Assembly: GCA_003281625.1 (NCBI GenBank)
Contig: QCBL01000001.1
Span: 248,001 to 312,000 of the forward strand
DNA length: 64,000 bases
From: Prochlorococcus sp. AG-347-I04
GTDB taxonomy: Bacteria; Cyanobacteriota; Cyanobacteriia; PCC-6307; Cyanobiaceae
Direction: 5' to 3'
Both the position numbers and the translations under genes were made by a program. Below are positions 28,294 through 38,018 of this stretch, one piece after another (the stretch's first letter is position 1; each line of letters begins with the position of its first letter). The notes under the pieces were generated by a model, which ran no database searches, was not told where the DNA came from, and saw nothing but the letters and a program-made list of their open reading frames with translations.

Positions 28294-29337
28294 TTAAGTT
28301 AAAATTTCTGGCAGAAATTTACTAATTGTTGAATCATTTTTTCGAACTATCTTTCCAATTTCCCAACTATCTATGTCATGATCTTTACAGATACTTAATA
28401 TCGCGTCCTTAAATTGTTTATCAATAATTAAACAAAATCCGACTCCAAGATTGAAAGTATTCCAAAAATCTTTTTCAGGAATAGATCCTTTTTCTTTAAG
28501 GTATTTAAATAAAATAGGTATTTCCCAAGAACTGGTATTGATATAAGGAATAAAATCAGAAGGAATACATCTTGGTAAATTTTCTGGAATTCCTCCTCCA
28601 GTAATATGAGACATTGCTTTAATTTCTATATTTTCAGATAACATTTGGTTAATAACATTATTGTAGATTTTTGTAGGTTTCAATAACTCATCATAAAAAT
28701 TTAAGTGAGAAACTTTTTCAAATTCTTTATCTATTTGATTATTTTTTTGAATAATTTTTCTGACTAAACTAAAGCCGTTACTATGAACTCCATTACTTTT
28801 TAAAGCAATTATTAAGTCATTTTCAGATACTTTTTTACCATTAATAAGCTTATCCTCATCAACTATTCCAACACAAAATCCTGCAAGATCATACTTATTT
28901 TTTGAATAAAATCCAGGCATTTCAGCAGTTTCTCCGCCGAGTAATGAACAGTTATTTTCTCCGCAGCCATATGAAATTCCCTGAACAACCCTCAATAATT
29001 GTTTCTTATCAAGTTTACCAGTAGCAATATAATCTAGAAAAAATAAAGGTTTTGCCCCACTAGTAATGATATCGTTCATGCACATAGCAACTAAATCAAT
29101 ACCAACCTCAAAATGAAAGTTTTTACTTTGGGCTAATTCTAATTTTGTTCCAACACCATCAGTTCCTGAAACAAGAACTGGTTTTTTAAAATTATCGATA
29201 GGAATTCTAAACAAACCTCCGAATCCACCAATACCCTCAATCACATTAGATGTATGAGTTCCTTCAACTGCCTCTTTAATTTCGGAAACAAATTCTCGCC
29301 CAACTTCTATATCAACACCTGATGTTTTGTAATCCAT
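28294..29337 (-). CDS. purM: Phosphoribosylformylglycinamidine cyclo-ligase (AIR synthetase)
   Basis: PurM closes the imidazole ring in purine synthesis using ATP. The 347-aa protein has the typical N-terminal YKTSGVDIEVG, FGGLFRIP, GTDGVGTKL, MCMNDIITSGAKPLFFLDYIATG in parts, GGETAEMPG and HITGGGIPENLPR. Start ATG at 29337. It diverges from panC/cmk across 98 bases. Confidence 0.97.
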   Translation of the reverse strand: MDYKTSGVDIEVGREFVSEIKEAVEGTHTSNVIEGIGGFGGLFRIPIDNFKKPVLVSGTDGVGTKLELAQSKNFHFEVGIDLVAMCMNDIITSGAKPLFFLDYIATGKLDKKQLLRVVQGISYGCGENNCSLLGGETAEMPGFYSKNKYDLAGFCVGIVDEDKLINGKKVSENDLIIALKSNGVHSNGFSLVRKIIQKNNQIDKEFEKVSHLNFYDELLKPTKIYNNVINQMLSENIEIKAMSHITGGGIPENLPRCIPSDFIPYINTSSWEIPILFKYLKEKGSIPEKDFWNTFNLGVGFCLIIDKQFKDAILSICKDHDIDSWEIGKIVRKNDSTISKFLPEILT

Positions 29338-29435
29338 GAAATAAAAATGATAGACTTTCCCTATATAGATATTCCTCCTAAGATTGCTTTTGTCCAGTAA
29401 TTATTTATCAAATATATTTATTTTTTAAAAACAAA

Positions 29436-30968
29436 GTGAAGAAAGTAATCATAAGGAAAACTGAAGAAATAGAAAATTGGAGGAGAAATATAAATAGTGA
29501 AATTAACTTCATTCCAACAATGGGTAATCTTCATAATGGACATTTAAAACTAATATCAACAGCAAAAAGTGATAATTCCAATGTTAATTTAGTAAGTATT
29601 TTCATTAATCCACTTCAATTTGATAACAAGTTAGATTTAGAGAATTACCCTAAAACAATCGATAATGATATAAAAATATCCTTTTCAAATGGCGCAGATG
29701 CCATCTTCATCCCAAGTAATGAAGATATTTATCCACCGAATAATAAAAATATTAAATTCCTAAAAGCTCCAAAAGAATTATCTTCTGCATTATGTGGATT
29801 AAATCGAATTGGACATTTTGATGGAGTTTGTACAGTAGTTTATAGACTACTTAATCTCATCAAGCCAAAAAATCTTTACTTGGGAGAAAAAGATTGGCAA
29901 CAACTTTTAATTTTAAAACATCTTGTCCAAAGCAAGAAATTAAATGTTGCTATTAAATCTATTGCCACACAAAGAGATTTTGATGGAATTCCTTTAAGTT
30001 CAAGAAATGTACACTTATCAAAAAAAGAAAGAAAATTGATTAGTTTTTTTTCAAATGAGTTATTAGAAGCAAAAACAAATTTTCAACAAGAAAAAAAGAT
30101 CAATTTAAATGAAATCATTAAAAAGCTATCAGCAAAAAAAATTTCAATTGAATATTTAGAACATTTACACCCTCATACACTACAAAAAGCAAGAGTTGAG
30201 GATAATATTTCGTTACTTGCTGGTGCGATAAGATGTGGAGAGACAAGATTAATTGATCACGTTTTTCTAATGAAAAGAAAACCGATTATTGCAATTGATG
30301 GCCCTGCAGGATCAGGTAAAAGTACTGTAACAAAGTTAATAGCGAAGAAACTTAAACTTTTATATTTAGATACTGGAGCAATGTATAGAGCATTGAGTTG
30401 GCTTATGATCAAAGAAAGTATTGATTATAAAAAAGAAAAAAAATTACAAAATATTCTTAAAGATATATCCATAGTTTTCAAGTCAAATTCAAATTCACAT
30501 CAGGATGTTTTTATTAATAACTACTGTGTTACTGAAGAAATTAGATCGCAAGAGATAAATTCCATTGTTTCTAAAATTTCTTCAATACAAGAAGTAAGAA
30601 AATTCTTAGTAGAAGAACAAAGAAAAATTGGAAAATCAGGCGGACTTGTAGCTGAGGGAAGAGATATAGGAACTACTGTTTTTCCTAATGCAGAACTTAA
30701 AATATTTTTAACTGCTAGCATTGATGAAAGAGCAAAAAGAAGGAAATCTGACGAACAAAGTAAAGACTCAAAAGAAATAGAACTTGATATCTTAAAGCAA
30801 CTTATAAAGAAAAGAGATTTTGAAGATTCCAATAGGGAAATTTCACCTCTAATAAAAGCGAATGATGCAATAGAAATTATTACAGATAGATATTCGATTA
30901 ATGAGGTAGTAGATAAAATTATTGATCTTTACAAAGACAAGATTCCTAAAGAGACTGAGATCAAATAA
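29436..30968 (+). CDS. panC/cmk: Bifunctional pantothenate synthetase / cytidylate kinase
   Basis: A fusion of 510 aa. Domain 1 (1-277) is PanC, joining pantoate and beta-alanine, with PTMGNLHNGH at 27-36, QFDN and the LYLGEKDWQQ motif near 147-156. Domain 2 (about 283-505) is CMP kinase, with P-loop GPAGSGKST at 289-297, LDTGAMYR and EGRDIGTTVFP. The fusion is a known cyanobacterial feature. Start is GTG at 29436, giving KKVIIRKTEEIE as the first strand. Confidence 0.97.
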   Translation: MKKVIIRKTEEIENWRRNINSEINFIPTMGNLHNGHLKLISTAKSDNSNVNLVSIFINPLQFDNKLDLENYPKTIDNDIKISFSNGADAIFIPSNEDIYPPNNKNIKFLKAPKELSSALCGLNRIGHFDGVCTVVYRLLNLIKPKNLYLGEKDWQQLLILKHLVQSKKLNVAIKSIATQRDFDGIPLSSRNVHLSKKERKLISFFSNELLEAKTNFQQEKKINLNEIIKKLSAKKISIEYLEHLHPHTLQKARVEDNISLLAGAIRCGETRLIDHVFLMKRKPIIAIDGPAGSGKSTVTKLIAKKLKLLYLDTGAMYRALSWLMIKESIDYKKEKKLQNILKDISIVFKSNSNSHQDVFINNYCVTEEIRSQEINSIVSKISSIQEVRKFLVEEQRKIGKSGGLVAEGRDIGTTVFPNAELKIFLTASIDERAKRRKSDEQSKDSKEIELDILKQLIKKRDFEDSNREISPLIKANDAIEIITDRYSINEVVDKIIDLYKDKIPKETEIK

Positions 30969-30970
30969 AT

Positions 30971-31444
30971 TCAAGAAATACTTTCCAAAAAACCGTTTAC
31001 AGAGTCTTCTAAAATATCAAGGACATAATCGAAGCCCTCATCGCCTCCAAAATATGGATCAGGAACTTCTTGCTCATTAAACACTGATCTAAAATCTTGT
31101 ATTTTTTTAATTGATGCAAAATCAGTTGAAGCTGTTCTATTTTTAAGATCTTTAATATTTCTAAAATTTGAGTTATCCATAGCAAGAATATAGTTAAATT
31201 CGTCGAAATCTTTGCTAGTAATTTGACGAGCCCTGCTTAAGATATTTATATCTCTTCTTTCTGCGGCAATTCTCATCCTGGAGTCAGCTTTTTTTCCAAT
31301 ATGCCAACTCCCAGTTCCAGCAGAATCTACAATAAAGTGATCTATTAATCCTTTCTTTTCTAGTAGACTTATAAAGATAGCTTCTGCTGCAGGAGACCTA
31401 CAAATATTTCCCAAACATACAAAAAGAACAGAAAATTTTTTCAT
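30971..31444 (-). CDS. Low-molecular-weight protein tyrosine phosphatase
   Basis: A 157-aa cysteine phosphatase with the P-loop CLGNICRS (Cys 10 nucleophile, Arg 16) and the general-acid loop VPDPYFGG. It may act on phosphotyrosine proteins or on small phosphates; the partner kinase is not nearby. It sits 31 bases downstream of pebB on the same strand and may be read through from the bilin operon. Convergent with panC/cmk (2-base gap). Confidence 0.9.
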   Translation of the reverse strand: MKKFSVLFVCLGNICRSPAAEAIFISLLEKKGLIDHFIVDSAGTGSWHIGKKADSRMRIAAERRDINILSRARQITSKDFDEFNYILAMDNSNFRNIKDLKNRTASTDFASIKKIQDFRSVFNEQEVPDPYFGGDEGFDYVLDILEDSVNGFLESIS

Positions 31445-31475
31445 ATGATTTCAAATTTCAATAATTATAAGACTT

Positions 31476-32237
31476 TTAAGTAGTAAATAAAACTTCTTTA
31501 ATTAAAGATTCAGTAAATTCTTTACCAAACAAACTCGACAACATTGGCCTTGCTGGATCATTATCTCTTCTATATTTCAAATAATTATATTGACCATTTA
31601 TTAATTGTTTTTGCATTTCAATATTGGCTTCTTTGCTTTCGAAAAGAATTTCCAGATACAAATTAAGATATTCCGTAAATGAGGAATAAAGCTGGTTAGC
31701 TATTAAAAAATCACTTCTTTCTTCTTTTGGTAGTTTTGACCAGACTAGTCCTGGAGAAAAAAATCTAGCTACATCAGCAGACATTTTTTCAGCTAAAGGG
31801 AGTGATGAATGACAACGAGTTTTAAGTTCTATCAATTTTTTTATTAATTCATTGCTATATTGGTTTTCTATTTTTAATGAAGGCTGAAAATCTAATACTA
31901 ATAAATGAATATTAGGTAGAGAAACAAAATCTACTCCAAAAAATGGGACGTTATAAATAGTATTAGGAATAATTAAAAAATTCAAAACAGAATAATTTGG
32001 ACTATTAATACACACTGCTCTTGCGAATTTAATTCTTTTTTTATGCGATACACCCCAAGTAGAGAGATTCACATTTTTTTTTGATTTTTTTGAACCATAA
32101 GTTGAATCTTTATAAGAATATTCCGAGGGTATTATTTTTTCTAAACAGTTATATTTACATAAATTATTAGTTAAATATTTTAGAAAATTATGCCATGTCC
32201 ACTCTGGCCTATAAAAAATTGTATCTTGTATTAACAT
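31476..32237 (-). CDS. pebB: Phycoerythrobilin:ferredoxin oxidoreductase
   Basis: PebB is a ferredoxin-dependent bilin reductase that makes phycoerythrobilin from 15,16-dihydrobiliverdin. The 253-aa protein has family features such as [21 protein letters not shown], a Cys-containing [13 protein letters not shown] stretch, and the C-terminal [20 protein letters not shown]. Its ATG immediately follows the pebA stop codon, so electron and substrate transfer partners are co-translated. Confidence 0.93.
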   Translation of the reverse strand: MLIQDTIFYRPEWTWHNFLKYLTNNLCKYNCLEKIIPSEYSYKDSTYGSKKSKKNVNLSTWGVSHKKRIKFARAVCINSPNYSVLNFLIIPNTIYNVPFFGVDFVSLPNIHLLVLDFQPSLKIENQYSNELIKKLIELKTRCHSSLPLAEKMSADVARFFSPGLVWSKLPKEERSDFLIANQLYSSFTEYLNLYLEILFESKEANIEMQKQLINGQYNYLKYRRDNDPARPMLSSLFGKEFTESLIKEVLFTT

Positions 32238-32948
32238 TCAATGAATAATCTCATTATTTAATGTAAAAAGAAATTTATCAATAAATTTTTTTGTCCATTT
32301 TTCTCCAAAAAAAGATTTAAACAATTTATCTGCAGGATCTTTTTCAAAACTGTACTTATCATACTTTATTTGATTAATCTTTATTTCTTCTGCATTTAAA
32401 AATTGATTAACAGGATTGGATTTATAAATATTTAAATAATTATTTACAAATGAATTGAATATATTATTTAAATCTCTATCAAGATTTAATTTATTTCCTC
32501 TACATATAATCACCCATGGTGAGAAATACTTTTTTGAATCATATATATTCTTCATTTTATTATTATCAAATGCAGAATATTTTTTCTTAATATTACCTAA
32601 ACTTGAACAATATTTTTCAAGATACTTGCCTTCTTGAATTAAAGGTTGATAATCAAGTATTGCTAATAACTTTTGAGAAGTTCCAAACCATAAAATATCA
32701 GCTCCTAAAATAGGCATTTCACTATCAAAATTTGGATAGGCGACCGTATTAAACACTTGTAGTTTTTTACCACCATCTAATCTTGTTATTCGCCACTTTC
32801 TAAATTCGGAAGATGAAAAAAGCCAATTTTTAATAATGTATTTTGAGTCTTCATTTTTATGTTCTTTGAATTCGCTAGATATTTGTACTTCATGACCATT
32901 TAATTCATCAATATTGGTTTTAAGGAAATCAACTAATGAATCAAACAT
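32238..32948 (-). CDS. pebA: 15,16-dihydrobiliverdin:ferredoxin oxidoreductase
   Basis: PebA reduces biliverdin IX-alpha at the 15,16 bond, the first of two steps to phycoerythrobilin. The 236-aa protein carries the family stretch [18 protein letters not shown] with the active-site Asp and Glu region, LAILDYQPL, and the C-terminal [19 protein letters not shown]. It lies 6 bases after ho1 and directly before pebB. Confidence 0.93.
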   Translation of the reverse strand: MFDSLVDFLKTNIDELNGHEVQISSEFKEHKNEDSKYIIKNWLFSSSEFRKWRITRLDGGKKLQVFNTVAYPNFDSEMPILGADILWFGTSQKLLAILDYQPLIQEGKYLEKYCSSLGNIKKKYSAFDNNKMKNIYDSKKYFSPWVIICRGNKLNLDRDLNNIFNSFVNNYLNIYKSNPVNQFLNAEEIKINQIKYDKYSFEKDPADKLFKSFFGEKWTKKFIDKFLFTLNNEIIH

Positions 32949-32954
32949 AAATTA

Positions 32955-33665
32955 CTAGGTCTCGGTGCTTCCTATCCTTACTTTTTTTGTAATGTAATTA
33001 AATACAATCTTGCCTAAAACAGCAATCAAGTTACCTTCAAGCTCCTTAAACATTTTCATATTGTACGTAAAAGCTTGATTAGCTTCATCAATAATTTGGT
33101 CAGCAGTCTTTTGATTTATTGGAAGTTGATTCAAAGTAAGGGAATATTCTTCCTTGAATTTCTTTTCATCAGCAATTAATTCAAACTCATAAAAATTTAA
33201 ACCATCATTTCCCTGCAAATTTAATGCTTTTTTAGCAATCCTTTTCAAAATTTGTCCCCCAGATAAATCTCCTATATAGCGTGTGTAGTGGTGACCAACC
33301 AATAGCTCTGGTGAATTTTTTGCGACCTCTCGGATTCTTTCAACATATTCTTTTGCAGAGTGAGAAATATTAATTTCGTTCTTCCAGTTTTCACCAAAAT
33401 AAAATTTAAGATCATTTACGAGAGTTTCTTTCCTGAATAATGATTTAAAACCTATAGGTTTTATTACTGGATGTTCCTCATTGACCAGTCTTTCAATTTC
33501 TTCTTCCATAGCCTCATAAACAAAATATAAATCACTAATTAATTTTCTATAAGATTTTTTTTCAACAACTCCTTTTAAAAAACAAGCCACAAAGCCAGTA
33601 TTTTCTGCCATAGTATGGGATTTTTTTGTCCCTTCTCTTAATTGTCCTGCAAGAGCGACTGCCAT
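32955..33665 (-). CDS. ho1: Heme oxygenase
   Basis: HO cleaves heme to biliverdin, CO and iron with ferredoxin as electron donor, supplying PebA. The 236-aa protein shows the proximal His 17 in GTKKSHTMAEN and the distal-helix motif YTRYIGDLSGGQILKR. The C-terminus has no membrane anchor, as in other cyanobacterial enzymes. Start ATG at 33665; TTTTTGT-rich AT sequence precedes it. Confidence 0.96.
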   Translation of the reverse strand: MAVALAGQLREGTKKSHTMAENTGFVACFLKGVVEKKSYRKLISDLYFVYEAMEEEIERLVNEEHPVIKPIGFKSLFRKETLVNDLKFYFGENWKNEINISHSAKEYVERIREVAKNSPELLVGHHYTRYIGDLSGGQILKRIAKKALNLQGNDGLNFYEFELIADEKKFKEEYSLTLNQLPINQKTADQIIDEANQAFTYNMKMFKELEGNLIAVLGKIVFNYITKKVRIGSTET

Positions 33666-33722
33666 ATATTTTGAATTATTTTTGTAAGTGTATTTAATCT
33701 ACAAGGAAAATACATAAAACAG

Positions 33723-34154
33723 CTAATTTTTGTTACCAGCGGATGTTGTAGAGAATAGCTTATAAAGTTCTTTACAAACCAAAAAAAGGTTATCTTTTTG
33801 TTCCTTTTGTGGAAGATGAGTGCCAGTCATTTCCCACTCACCAATGGTAGCCACTCTCCATCTCTCGGATGGAACAATCATACCTCGCATTATTATTCCC
33901 AACAATTTCGGGACTCTGTCCTTATTACCATTTTCAATTCTTAATTGTAAGAGTACCGCTCTACATTCAATAAGAGGACTCCACCCAGGAAAATGAAACG
34001 CAAAATCAATAGTATCTTGCATGGATTCATTATTAGAATTGTCCCAGGGACTAAAGTTTACGCTTGCATCAGGAAAATATTTCCGAAACAAAGCTGCAGT
34101 AGAAGCAATTTTATTAGCTATTTCAACATTACTTACATTTGAACTCGCATTCAT
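33723..34154 (-). CDS. Conserved cyanobacterial protein upstream of ho1, unknown function
   Basis: A 143-aa soluble protein without cysteine-rich or membrane features. Trp/Pro-rich motifs (FHFPGWSPLIECR, SERWRVATIGEWEMTG) look conserved but match no domain I know. It lies 57 bases upstream of ho1 in the same direction, so it may belong to the bilin operon. A pigment-related role would rest on position only. Confidence 0.6.
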   Translation of the reverse strand: MNASSNVSNVEIANKIASTAALFRKYFPDASVNFSPWDNSNNESMQDTIDFAFHFPGWSPLIECRAVLLQLRIENGNKDRVPKLLGIIMRGMIVPSERWRVATIGEWEMTGTHLPQKEQKDNLFLVCKELYKLFSTTSAGNKN

Positions 34155-34364
34155 ATATAGCTAAGTATTTTTTTGAAAAATGACATAATTTGCTTTAACT
34201 TGCTTATTAACTACTTTTTCTTTTAATAAAGATGTTGAAATGCTGATCAATAAAGTATTCCCTATTCACATTTGAATAATAAATTTCTAGGTTTTAAAGA
34301 AATAACTCTTTGCAAATTACAATACGAGGTACTTCAATTAGTTATCTTTTATTAATTCAATGCT

Positions 34365-35789
34365 ATGCCAAAATTTGAAAAATTAACTTTACCTAATGAA
34401 GGCGAGATAATAACTTTTAATCAAGGCAAGCCTAGTGTCCCTAATAATCCAATTGTCCCATTTATTAGGGGTGATGGTACTGGAGTTGATATTTGGCCTG
34501 CTACCCAAATCGTTCTGGATTCAGCGATTAAAAAAAGCTATGGAGATTTAAGAAAAATTAATTGGTTTAAAGTCTATGCAGGCGATGAAGCTTGCGAACT
34601 TTATGGAACATATAATTATCTACCTCAAGATACTATTGAAGCGATCAAACACTTTGGTGTTGCAATCAAAGGTCCTTTAACGACTCCCATAGGTGGAGGT
34701 ATTAGATCTCTTAATGTTGCATTAAGGCAAATCTTTGATTTATATAGCTGTGTTAGACCTTGCAAATATTATTCAGGAACTCCAAGCCCGCATAAAAATC
34801 CCCAAAATTTAGACGTTATTGTTTATAGAGAAAATACTGAGGACATCTATATGGGAATTGAATGGGAAGCGGAGGATAATAATTGTCTTGAATTAATTAA
34901 TCACTTAAATAATTTTGTCATACCAAAAAGTAAAAATTTAAAAAATAGATCCATACCAAACGGATCTGGTATTGGAATAAAACCGGTAAGTAAAGCTGGT
35001 AGCCAGAGGCATATTAGAAAAGCTATTGAACATGCTAAAAGATTGTCAGGAGATAAAAGGCATGTGACTCTTGTACATAAAGGGAATATTATGAAATATA
35101 CAGAAGGTGCATTTAGAGATTGGGGATATGAATTAGCAGTAAATGAATTTAGAGAAGATTGCATTACAGAAAGAGAAAGCTGGATTTTAGATAATATTCA
35201 GAAAAATCCAGAAATTACAATTGAAAATAATGCTCGAAAAATTGAACCAGGATTTGACAAGCTTACAAATAACAAAAAAGCATTCATTTGCGAAGAAATT
35301 AATGAAGTTATTGCATCAATATCAAATTCTCATGGAGATGGAAAATGGAGAGAACTTATTCTTGTTGATGATCGGATAGCTGATAGTATATTTCAACAAA
35401 TTCAGACTCGACCTCAAGAATATTCAATTCTTGCAACATTAAACCTTAATGGGGACTATGTTTCTGATGCGGCTGCAGCAATTGTTGGAGGCCTGGGTAT
35501 GGCTCCCGGTGCAAATATTGGAGATAATGCAGCAATTTTCGAAGCTACGCACGGTACCGCTCCAAAACATGCAGGCTTAAACAAGATTAATCCAGGCTCA
35601 GTAATTCTTAGTGGTGTAATGATGCTTGAATATTTTGGTTGGGATGAAGCAGCTAACTTGATTACTAACGGTTTAAGTAAGGCAATAGAGCAAAAAAAAG
35701 TCACCTATGATCTTGCACGCTTAATGGAACCAAAAGTGGAACCCTTATCCTGCAGCAGTTTTGCTGAAGAAATTATCTCGAATTTCTAA
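34365..35789 (+). CDS. icd: NADP-dependent isocitrate dehydrogenase
   Basis: Icd makes 2-oxoglutarate, the carbon skeleton for ammonium assimilation and the nitrogen-status signal in cyanobacteria. The 474-aa protein carries FIRGDGTGVDIWPA, IRSLNVALRQ with the substrate-binding Ser/Arg residues, YRENTEDIYMGIEW, and NLNGDYVSDAAAAIVGGLGMAPGAN in parts. It is somewhat longer than the E. coli enzyme, with an insertion between about 275 and 320, as usual in cyanobacteria. NtcA control is common for icd; I found no clear GTA-N8-TAC site upstream. Confidence 0.97.
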   Translation: MPKFEKLTLPNEGEIITFNQGKPSVPNNPIVPFIRGDGTGVDIWPATQIVLDSAIKKSYGDLRKINWFKVYAGDEACELYGTYNYLPQDTIEAIKHFGVAIKGPLTTPIGGGIRSLNVALRQIFDLYSCVRPCKYYSGTPSPHKNPQNLDVIVYRENTEDIYMGIEWEAEDNNCLELINHLNNFVIPKSKNLKNRSIPNGSGIGIKPVSKAGSQRHIRKAIEHAKRLSGDKRHVTLVHKGNIMKYTEGAFRDWGYELAVNEFREDCITERESWILDNIQKNPEITIENNARKIEPGFDKLTNNKKAFICEEINEVIASISNSHGDGKWRELILVDDRIADSIFQQIQTRPQEYSILATLNLNGDYVSDAAAAIVGGLGMAPGANIGDNAAIFEATHGTAPKHAGLNKINPGSVILSGVMMLEYFGWDEAANLITNGLSKAIEQKKVTYDLARLMEPKVEPLSCSSFAEEIISNF

Positions 35790-35791
35790 TT

Positions 35792-37141
35792 TTAAAAATT
35801 ATTTTTATTTTCAAAAACTTTCCAAATATTAACAAGCGAATCTTTTGTGCCAATGTTTCCAGGATGAGTAACGATGGGAAGTTTTTCGCCATTTTTTAGG
35901 TTGTATGTCACCACTGAAATCCCAGTTAAAATCTGTCCTTCAAGATAAACATAATCTGCATTCAGTCCTTTACTAAGAATCAAATTTGTTGTTATTCCAC
36001 CTTTTGAAATCAAATATCCTATTTCATACTTCAAATCTGCAACTAATTCAGCAATGAAACAAGCAAGTAAATTATAAAAATTAAATAGTTCAGAAGAATC
36101 TAAGGAAATAAATTTTCTTGAAGTAAACAAAACAGGAGTTTTTCCTTGCTTAAGAGAAAATCTAATTTCTTTCAAAAATTTATTTTTAAACATGTTCCTT
36201 CGCTTCTGATTATTATCTGATGAAGTAATTTTAAAGAATTCAAAAACATCTAATTCAACTGGATTACAATTACTTAGATCTAATAAATTATTCAATTGTA
36301 TTGTTGAAAGTTCTACATAAGATCCAACAATTATCAGTCCTGGAAGAAAACTCTTTTCTTTATTTCTTATTCTTAAATTAGAGAAAAATAATTCACTCTG
36401 AGAGACACTTTTTTTCTCAGAAATTGAACTAATAAAACTTGCTGCAGTTCGAAAAAGGAATTTTTTGTGTTTAATTAATTTTTTAATTACCAAAGAAAAT
36501 TTTTTTAGTTGAGAATAATTTTCTACATCTACAACTACATGTTTATTATTCTTTAAGTTCTTTAATGTTTGAAAAACAATATTATTTTCTTCATCATTTA
36601 GCATTTTGATATCTGACAATAAAAGATTTTGAATATCTTCAAAATTTATCTGAGATTTGCTTTGCTGAAATAAAAGATCCTTGACATTACTTGTCTCATA
36701 TCCAAAAATATTATCTCTTGCAAAAATTGTTTGACTAATAGGAGTTTTATCAACAAAATGAGATCCATTAATTGTTAATCTTTTACCCTCTATGAAAGCT
36801 GGAATATGAAAAGTAGCATCAAAAGGACCTAAACAACTATTTAGAGCAATTGGCTCTAGATAGTTATGTCCTCGCAGAGTAGAGTCTCCTCTACTTATAA
36901 AAATAATTTCTTCTTCATAGGCTTGAGAAGCAATCACAGTCTTAAGATTTTTGCAAATTTCCTCTATTGTTAATCTCGCATCATTTTCCGATAGGGACCT
37001 TGTATTAGCCAAAATAAAAAATAAATTAGATTTATATTCAAAACCTTTGACTAAAGTTGAGCAGTCCCAATTAAGCAGTAATAAGCAACCGTGAACAGTT
37101 TGAGAGCCTGTGGGATCATCATCTATAACGACAAATTTCAT
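35792..37141 (-). CDS. Four-carbon acid sugar kinase family protein (DUF1537/OtnK-like)
   Basis: A 449-aa protein of the DUF1537 family, known members of which phosphorylate D-threonate, D-erythronate or related sugar acids. The N-terminal VVIDDDPTGSQTVHG (4-18) is the diagnostic motif, and a C-terminal GGITTNL plus PIVTHPGNIGTKDSL fits the nucleotide-binding half. The start is ATG at 37141; the upstream TTG only adds seven residues and runs into the mutarotase gene. The usual partner dehydrogenase (PdxA2-type) is absent nearby. Last gene of a compact operon with a mutarotase and a hydrolase. Confidence 0.85.
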   Translation of the reverse strand: MKFVVIDDDPTGSQTVHGCLLLLNWDCSTLVKGFEYKSNLFFILANTRSLSENDARLTIEEICKNLKTVIASQAYEEEIIFISRGDSTLRGHNYLEPIALNSCLGPFDATFHIPAFIEGKRLTINGSHFVDKTPISQTIFARDNIFGYETSNVKDLLFQQSKSQINFEDIQNLLLSDIKMLNDEENNIVFQTLKNLKNNKHVVVDVENYSQLKKFSLVIKKLIKHKKFLFRTAASFISSISEKKSVSQSELFFSNLRIRNKEKSFLPGLIIVGSYVELSTIQLNNLLDLSNCNPVELDVFEFFKITSSDNNQKRRNMFKNKFLKEIRFSLKQGKTPVLFTSRKFISLDSSELFNFYNLLACFIAELVADLKYEIGYLISKGGITTNLILSKGLNADYVYLEGQILTGISVVTYNLKNGEKLPIVTHPGNIGTKDSLVNIWKVFENKNNF

Positions 37142-37154
37142 AAGTATTGCATAA

Positions 37155-38009
37155 TTACTCAAGAGATTTTATTTGTATTGAGGCATTTAACCTTTTAGTG
37201 TCATTTGAAGGAATCATAATGTTTCTAAATCCATCAACAAAAGAATTTCGAGGACTAGTCCATGGTTCGAGACATATCATTCTTCTTGGAGGATCACTCC
37301 AAATAACTCCTAAATCGAAAGGATATGGATGATTTAAAATTACCTCTCTTTTAAAAATTTTATCTCGAAAAGAGCTTATACCGGAAGTATACATAAGTAG
37401 ATCAACTCCTAAATTAATTTTGTTTAATTCATCCGAAGTATTACTTATAGTATTTCTTTCTTGATCCTGACAATTAAGTGGATTATTAATAAACTCTAAA
37501 TTTTTGAAATCTGAAATATTAAAATAAGGATGCAAACCAAAATTTATAGGCATAGCAACGTCTGTTTTGTTGAAAATCGTAATTTCAAATTCTAAACAGT
37601 TAATCTTTAAGAACACTTTTATTTTTAGTTCGAAATCGAAAGGATAATATTTTTTAGTTTTTTTAGATTCATTTAAAAATAAATATAAAGATTTTTCATT
37701 TTCATTAAAAGAGTATTGCCATTGCAAATCCCTTGCGAATCCATGTTGTGTTAGTTGCAAATAATCTTTTCCAAATACTGAATTAGAGGCATCGAGATTT
37801 CCACAAATAGGGAACAGAATTGGTATTCCGCCTCTGACACTTTTTGTTTTATCAATAAATCTTTTTTCATCAAAATATAGTATTTCTTTTCCTTCAGAAA
37901 CCCAGTTAGTTATAAGCCCACCCCTCTTAGGACAAAATTTAATATAATTTTCCTCGTCTAATTGAAAAACATAAATATCTTTTTTATTATCAACAAAATT
38001 AACTTTCAC
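37155..38009 (-). CDS. Aldose 1-epimerase (mutarotase)-like protein
   Basis: A 284-aa beta-sandwich mutarotase of the GalM/YeaD superfamily, expected to interconvert alpha and beta anomers of free or phosphorylated aldoses. Signatures are GGIPILFPICGN, the GLHPYFNI motif with a catalytic His, and the C-terminal CLEPWTSPRNSF with the catalytic Glu. The start is GTG at 38009. Genes on both sides lie 9 and 13 bases away on the same strand, so it belongs to an operon with the sugar acid kinase. Confidence 0.85.
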   Translation of the reverse strand: MKVNFVDNKKDIYVFQLDEENYIKFCPKRGGLITNWVSEGKEILYFDEKRFIDKTKSVRGGIPILFPICGNLDASNSVFGKDYLQLTQHGFARDLQWQYSFNENEKSLYLFLNESKKTKKYYPFDFELKIKVFLKINCLEFEITIFNKTDVAMPINFGLHPYFNISDFKNLEFINNPLNCQDQERNTISNTSDELNKINLGVDLLMYTSGISSFRDKIFKREVILNHPYPFDLGVIWSDPPRRMICLEPWTSPRNSFVDGFRNIMIPSNDTKRLNASIQIKSLE

Positions 38010-38018
38010 AAAATCTCT

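Noticed and set aside
30521-30832. 103-aa minus-strand ORF inside panC/cmk
   Set aside because: It is antisense to the well-conserved CMP kinase domain and Ser/Leu-rich, typical of a shadow.
34155-34364. Possible NtcA site upstream of icd
   Set aside because: No GTA-N8-TAC with a properly spaced -10 was found; the closest match has a wrong half-site.
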